Assembly: GCA_001179505.1 (NCBI GenBank)
Contig: CDMY01000720.1
Location: 3,472 to 27,629 of the forward strand
Source of the DNA: Vitrella brassicaformis
Lineage: Eukaryota; Sar; Vitrellaceae
DNA: 24,158 bases
Direction: 5' to 3'
Shown: piece after piece, positions 20,217 through 24,158 of the stretch
How the letters are laid out: each line of letters opens with the position of its first letter
Position numbering within the stretch: position 1 is the stretch's first letter
Notes under the pieces: generated by a model
Databases searched by the model: none
What the model was told of the DNA's origin: nothing
Seen by the model: only the letters and a program-made list of their open reading frames with translations
Position numbers and translations under genes: made by a program

Positions 20217-22331
20217 GAGCATCGCCATGCCATGATGCTTGTCATCTGTGTGTCTGTGTGGCATCAGCGCTGATGGTGACGATAGGTGCCGATGCGCCGA
20301 CCTCCTTGGCGTCTCTCTCCCTCTCCCCTTCTCTGCCTCGTCAGTCGACTGACCGACGACAGACACCCAAGACAAGGCGAGACCTCTGACGGTGGGTGTG
20401 CCCGTCTGATGGTACACAGACACCAAAAGGGAAAAGGACACACAGAAAGGCCGATGACGTCTGTTTGTCTGTCTGCGGCGGTGTGTGTGTGCCAGCTGTG
20501 ACCGATGTGCTGATTTTGGGACAAGCGAGACGACGACCGACCTCTCCATCTCTTTGCATGCTGAGTGCTGCTTGTCTGTGTGTGTGTGTGTGTGTGTGGA
20601 TGCATTTGTGTGTGGGAGGCAGGATGGTCGGCCGATGAGTCGACGGACTCCCTCTCTCTCTCCGTCTGTCTGTCTGTCTGTCTGTCGCTCTGTGTGTGTG
20701 AGGGGACGGCTGTCGTGTGTTGGTCGGCCTTATCTCTCTGTGTGGACTGTGTGGTTTTGCGTGTGGGCCGTCTGTCTGCTGCCGTGAGTGTGTGGGCCGG
20801 TGAGTGGGGGGCGGGGGAAATATGACAGACAGACAGAGAGAGAAGGGGACGATTGGCTGACTGGCTGCACAGAGAATCGCTGTGTGGGGCGGTGTTTGGG
20901 CTGCCGTCTGGCTGTGAGACGCGAGTGTGTCACGGCTGATGGCGAGAGTGTGTTGATCTCTCGTCGGTGCATCCGTCATACACGGGCGGCTCACAGACAG
21001 ACAGACAGACAGACAGGCCAACACACACCTGATCTGTCCGTTCGGCTGATTGGAAAGAGAGAGAGTGATCTGTTGTCGCTAGCTCTCTTTGTGGTCGCCT
21101 GCGTATTTGTGGGAGGGAGAGAGACTCTCTCCCTTTGTGGGCATCTGACTCTTCCAGGTGGCAACCTAGAGTATCAGCCCTTGTGTGGTGTTGGTGCTCT
21201 GGGGTTGCCGTGTGCTGGCAGAGATGCCCTATCGGAGGGGAAGTGCGCAGCCCTCCTGACTGACGGCTGTGTGCTGAGATCTGTCTGTCGTCCTTTGGCG
21301 TCCACTTTGCCTTAATTGTCAGCTGAGGTCGGCGACACAGACGCACACACACGTGGCGAGTCAGTCAGGTCAGTGAGTGAGCGAATGAGGGACGAGAGCA
21401 TCGCCATGATGTCAGACGGCCGCTCTGCTCTGTGTGGTGTGCTGCAGATGTCTGTCCGTCTGTTTGTTGAGTGAGTGAGTGTGGGTGCGGCCGTCCATCA
21501 TGACGACAGACAGACAGAGAGACAGACAGTGCTGCAGCTGAGGGCGCCGAGGTGACTTACCGCCGACTGCACTCGAACACCGCAGCGGTGCGCAGGCAGA
21601 CAGCCACACACAAACACAGAGAGAGAGATGGGATGGATGTGACACACGACAGCACAGAATCAGCCGACTGTCTGTCTGTCTGTCTGTCTGTGTGTGGTTT
21701 GTGTGGCGTGCAGGTGTGGTTGGCTGGCGGGTTTGACGCCTGACGATAGCCGCTGAGTGCTGCTCGTCTCTGAGTGTGATGTGAGATGGGTCGGCCGATG
21801 TGTCGACGACTGACTGACTGACTCGACTTAACTGAATCGCTTTGTCTCTCTCGTGGGGTGGCCGCCCTTAACCAGGAAAATTGTGTGTCGCGGGGGGGTC
21901 TTTGTTGTGCCGTCCTGAGTGAGGGGATGGCCGCCGTGGTTTATATGTGAGCTTGTCAGTCTGGCTTGAAGAAGGTGCATTGTCACATCTCGTGGGGCCT
22001 TCTACTGGGTGTGTGATGGGAGAGAGAGAGATGGCACAATGAGATGAGGGAGAGACAGAGTGATTCTGTTCGGTGCTGTGACGCTGCAATGTGCTGCACC
22101 TGCGTGTGTCGGTGTGCTGGCTGTCTGGTGGTAGACGGCCACCCAACACAGTGAGTGCTGATCTTCACTCTCTGTGTGCGGTGGCCGTGTGGCGTCTGGC
22201 AGACTGACACCACACGTGAGGCACACAAAGGAATGGCAAAGGCACAACTGTGACTCACAGGGGGTGGCTGTCGTGTTGGTCGCTTTGTCAGAGTGCTCTC
22301 ATATAGGGGTGTCGGTCTGAGCATCGCCATG
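20217..22331. repeat. Dispersed subtelomeric motif GAGCATCGCCATG, three copies
   Basis: The 13-mer occurs at 20217-20229, 21396-21408 and 22319-22331. The first two are each preceded by CAGTCAGGTCAGTGAGTG (20186-20203 and 21362-21379), showing that a larger block was copied. The third has lost that left part. Confidence 0.8.
20824..21030. repeat. Subtelomeric duplicated block, copy 1
   Basis: Shares a 60-bp identical run (20851-20910) with 22419-22478, followed by a diverged middle. A second conserved part, TCGGTGCATCCGTCA, then CACGGGCGGCTCACAGACAG, ends in a (GACA)n tract. Divergence is uneven, as expected from gene conversion or recent exchange over part of the block. Confidence 0.85.
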
Positions 22332-23399
22332 CTTCCTCTTGCTTACACTCCTCAGTGTGTCGGCCGATGCACGACAGACAGCCATCACAGGAAGACAGAC
22401 AGACAGACAGAGAGAGAAGATTGGCTGACTGGCTGCACAGAGAATCGCTGTGTGGGGCGGTGTTTGGGCTGCCGTCTGTCTGTTTGATGCCGGCGTGTGA
22501 TGTTTGTTCGCGAGAGTGAGTTGATTTCTCATCGGTGCATCCGTCACACACGGGCGGCTCACAGACAGACAGACAGGCAGACAGCACACACACATACATA
22601 CCCGCAGCCAAAGAGAGAGTTTTGTTTTGCTGTGTTGGTGTGCTGGCTGTGATGATCTCGTCCGTCACGTCACACATAGAGTGTTGATCATCGCTCTCTG
22701 TGAGTGGCCATCGCGAGCATCTCACAGACAGACACCAGAGTGGCCAGCTGGATTGTGTGGATGGATTCCCTCTGTCTCTCTTGGTTGTATTGTGTGTGAC
22801 ACTCACCACCTTCTTCTTTCTGTGAGTGAGAGATTTGGGAGATGTGGGCAATGTGTGAGAGTTGGGAAAGAGTGAGAGATTTCTGTCTTCGCCAGCTGCG
22901 CTCTGCATGGCATTGTGTGAGTTTTCCTGCCTTCGTGTGTCCCTCTCCATGTTTTTGTGGGCGTCGCGGCGGCCTGACTGCAATCTCAGAGTTTCAGCAT
23001 GTGACTCTGTCGCTCTTCGATTGCCGGGCGGCTGCCGAGATGCACAGAAGAGAGGGGGGGTGATAGATATACTGACACATCAATGCGGCCACACGACCCA
23101 TTTGTGCGATGTCGATAGGCACACATCGACGTTTGTGTGTTTTCTTCCCTCCCTCTCTGTCACTTCCCCTGTCTGTCTGCCTGTATGTCGCTCTCTTTGC
23201 TGACGGACATGTGTGCGTCGCCGTCACATGGCTTTCACCTGCTGGCCTCTGTGTATGTATGTGGGTGGGGTAAGAGAGAGAGACTGTTTTGTGTTCTGTC
23301 GGTTATTATCTCTAGGGGTTTCCTGTGTGTGTGTGTCCCTACCCTCTCTCTCTCTTTCTATGCATCTCAATCCCTCCCTGGCAACTCCAGAGTATCAGC
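21160..23399. repeat. Second dispersed subtelomeric motif pair
   Basis: GGCAACCTAGAGTATCAGC (21160-21178) and GGCAACTCCAGAGTATCAGC (23380-23399) are each preceded by a C/T-rich CTCTCTC tract. The motif GGTGTGCTGGCTGT also recurs near 22111 and 22638 and, with one change, near 23732. These indicate that most of the region is built from diverged copies of common units. Confidence 0.6.
22390..22592. repeat. Subtelomeric duplicated block, copy 2
   Basis: Partner of the block at 20824-21030, in the same orientation about 1.57 kb nearer the telomere. Identity is complete across 22419-22478 and high again over about 22532-22580. The (GACA)n tract after it differs in length between copies. Confidence 0.85.
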
Positions 23400-23757
23400 G
23401 TACGAGGGTTGTTAAGGCGGTGACAGAGATGGTGACAAGGGGGGTTGGATGAGTGAATGCATGGACACACACGCTGGCTACTATTGTGCTTTTGCCGTCC
23501 CTCAATATACCCACAAACATACACACACGCATGCATGGATGGATGGCTGGATGGATGTGTCGATTCGTGGATGTGTGTCGTTCTGTGCCTCTCTCTGTGG
23601 TGTGAGTGGATGGGCCAATGCATTTGTAAGTGAATCGACGCTTTCTGTGTGACACGTATACGTGGGAAGAAGAGTAAGGGAAAGAGGTCTGTTTGCTTCG
23701 CTATTGGTGTGCATCGTGTGTTCACATGTGTTGGTGTGCTGACTGTCGTCGGCTCGT

Positions 23758-23845
23758 TGGTGACCGAACACGGTGATTCACTAACAGTGTCACTCAATAT
23801 TGGTGACCGAATATGGTGAGTGTTCACTGAGAGTGTCACTCACTG
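23758..23845. repeat. Two-copy tandem repeat, unit about 42-45 bp
   Basis: TTGGTGACCGAACACGGTGA, then CAGTGTCACTCAATA (from 23758), is directly followed by TTGGTGACCGAATATGGTGA, then GAGTGTCACTCACTG (from 23800). The copies differ by scattered substitutions and a small insertion. Confidence 0.75.
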
Positions 23846-24026
23846 TGTGCCGTGGCGATCGAGCGTATGACAAACTCACAACCCCCAAGCGCATGGATGG
23901 ACAGAAGACAGCTGTGTTGACGAGATAGAAGAAATACACTTTCATTCACACAATGAAATGCAGGATGTCAGTATACACACACATTAATCCAATATCCCAG
24001 CACCCCTCTCTGTCTTCTCGTAGCTG

Positions 24027-24041
24027 CCTAAACCCTAAACC
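24027..24041 (-). repeat. Short inverted telomere-like sequence
   Basis: CCTAAACCCTAAACC is two telomere units in the opposite orientation to the terminal array, separated from it by 37 bp. It could pair with the terminal G-strand repeats. Confidence 0.85.
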
Positions 24042-24078
24042 TGCCTATGTATCATGCAGTCATGCCTTTCACGCACAC

Positions 24079-24158
24079 TTTAGGGTTTAGGGTTTAGGGT
24101 TTAGGGTTTAGGGTTTAGGGTTTAGGGTTTAGGGTTTAGGGTTTAGGGTTTAGGGTTT
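24079..24158 (+). repeat. Telomere repeat array (TTTAGGG)n
   Basis: Eleven complete perfect TTTAGGG units plus TTT, running to the end of the window. The G-rich strand points to the 3' end, as expected for the right end of a chromosome. TTTAGGG is the plant-type repeat and is also known in chromerids and some other algae; TTAGGG would be expected in animals and fungi. Confidence 0.98.

Larger units (their letters stand above)
20151..24078. other. Subtelomeric region, no recognised genes
   Basis: Nearly 4 kb made of short blocks that recur with divergence (see the repeat entries), mixed with (GACA)n, (GA)n and (TG)n tracts. Open frames are short or low-complexity and none has splice-flanked exon structure like the genes to the left. 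The intron-type asymmetry (CA first, TG last) is also absent as an ordered pattern. Confidence 0.7.

Noticed and set aside
20341-21024. 227-codon minus-strand open frame in the subtelomere
   Set aside because: It is mostly translated GACA/TG repeats, and the matching repeat copy at 22390-22592 does not conserve the frame, so it is not a gene family.

Overview
The window is a right-hand chromosome end of a eukaryote. The last 80 bases are a perfect TTTAGGG array running towards the 3' end, which is the plant/chromerid-type telomere repeat. Genes are packed with short GT-AG introns, most of which start C/A-rich and end in a (TG)n run followed by CAG. The TTTAGGG telomere, this intron style, the GC-rich coding sequence, a SUEL lectin domain, a DGAT2 and an Unkempt/TTP-like CCCH protein together suggest an alveolate alga, with a chromerid such as Vitrella as my best guess. 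The organism is inference; the telomere and splicing pattern are seen directly.

Layout. (1) Bases 473-770 (+) hold the last two exons of a SUEL-type galactose/rhamnose-binding lectin domain. (2) 2496-4040 (-) is a complete seven-exon DGAT2 family acyltransferase of 354 aa, the triacylglycerol-forming enzyme. (3) 4327-10771 (+), head-to-head with DGAT2, is a 39-exon gene for a 1080-aa type I membrane protein that I do not recognise: signal peptide, large ectodomain, one membrane helix, a CCCC motif and an acidic tail. (4) 11203-11452 (-) is a two-exon gene for a 60-aa protein, possibly mitochondrial. (5) 11856-16971 (+), head-to-head with it, is a 28-exon gene for a 774-aa CCCH zinc-finger RNA-binding protein with a long glycine-rich region. 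(6) 19096-19597 (-), the last recognised gene before the telomere, is a small diverged FKBP-type prolyl isomerase, perhaps with an upstream N-terminal exon. (7) About 20.15-24.08 kb is gene-free subtelomere with dispersed duplicated blocks, then the telomere.

All exon models were built by hand from splice signals and reading-frame continuity; every junction listed keeps frame. The genes do not form one pathway. The most unusual general feature is the intron architecture. Introns carry CA-type repeats near the donor and TG-type repeats near the acceptor, always in the orientation of the host gene, so each intron could fold on itself and bring its splice sites together. A 94-nt imperfect hairpin at 18426-18519, outside any gene, is the best candidate for an undescribed RNA element.
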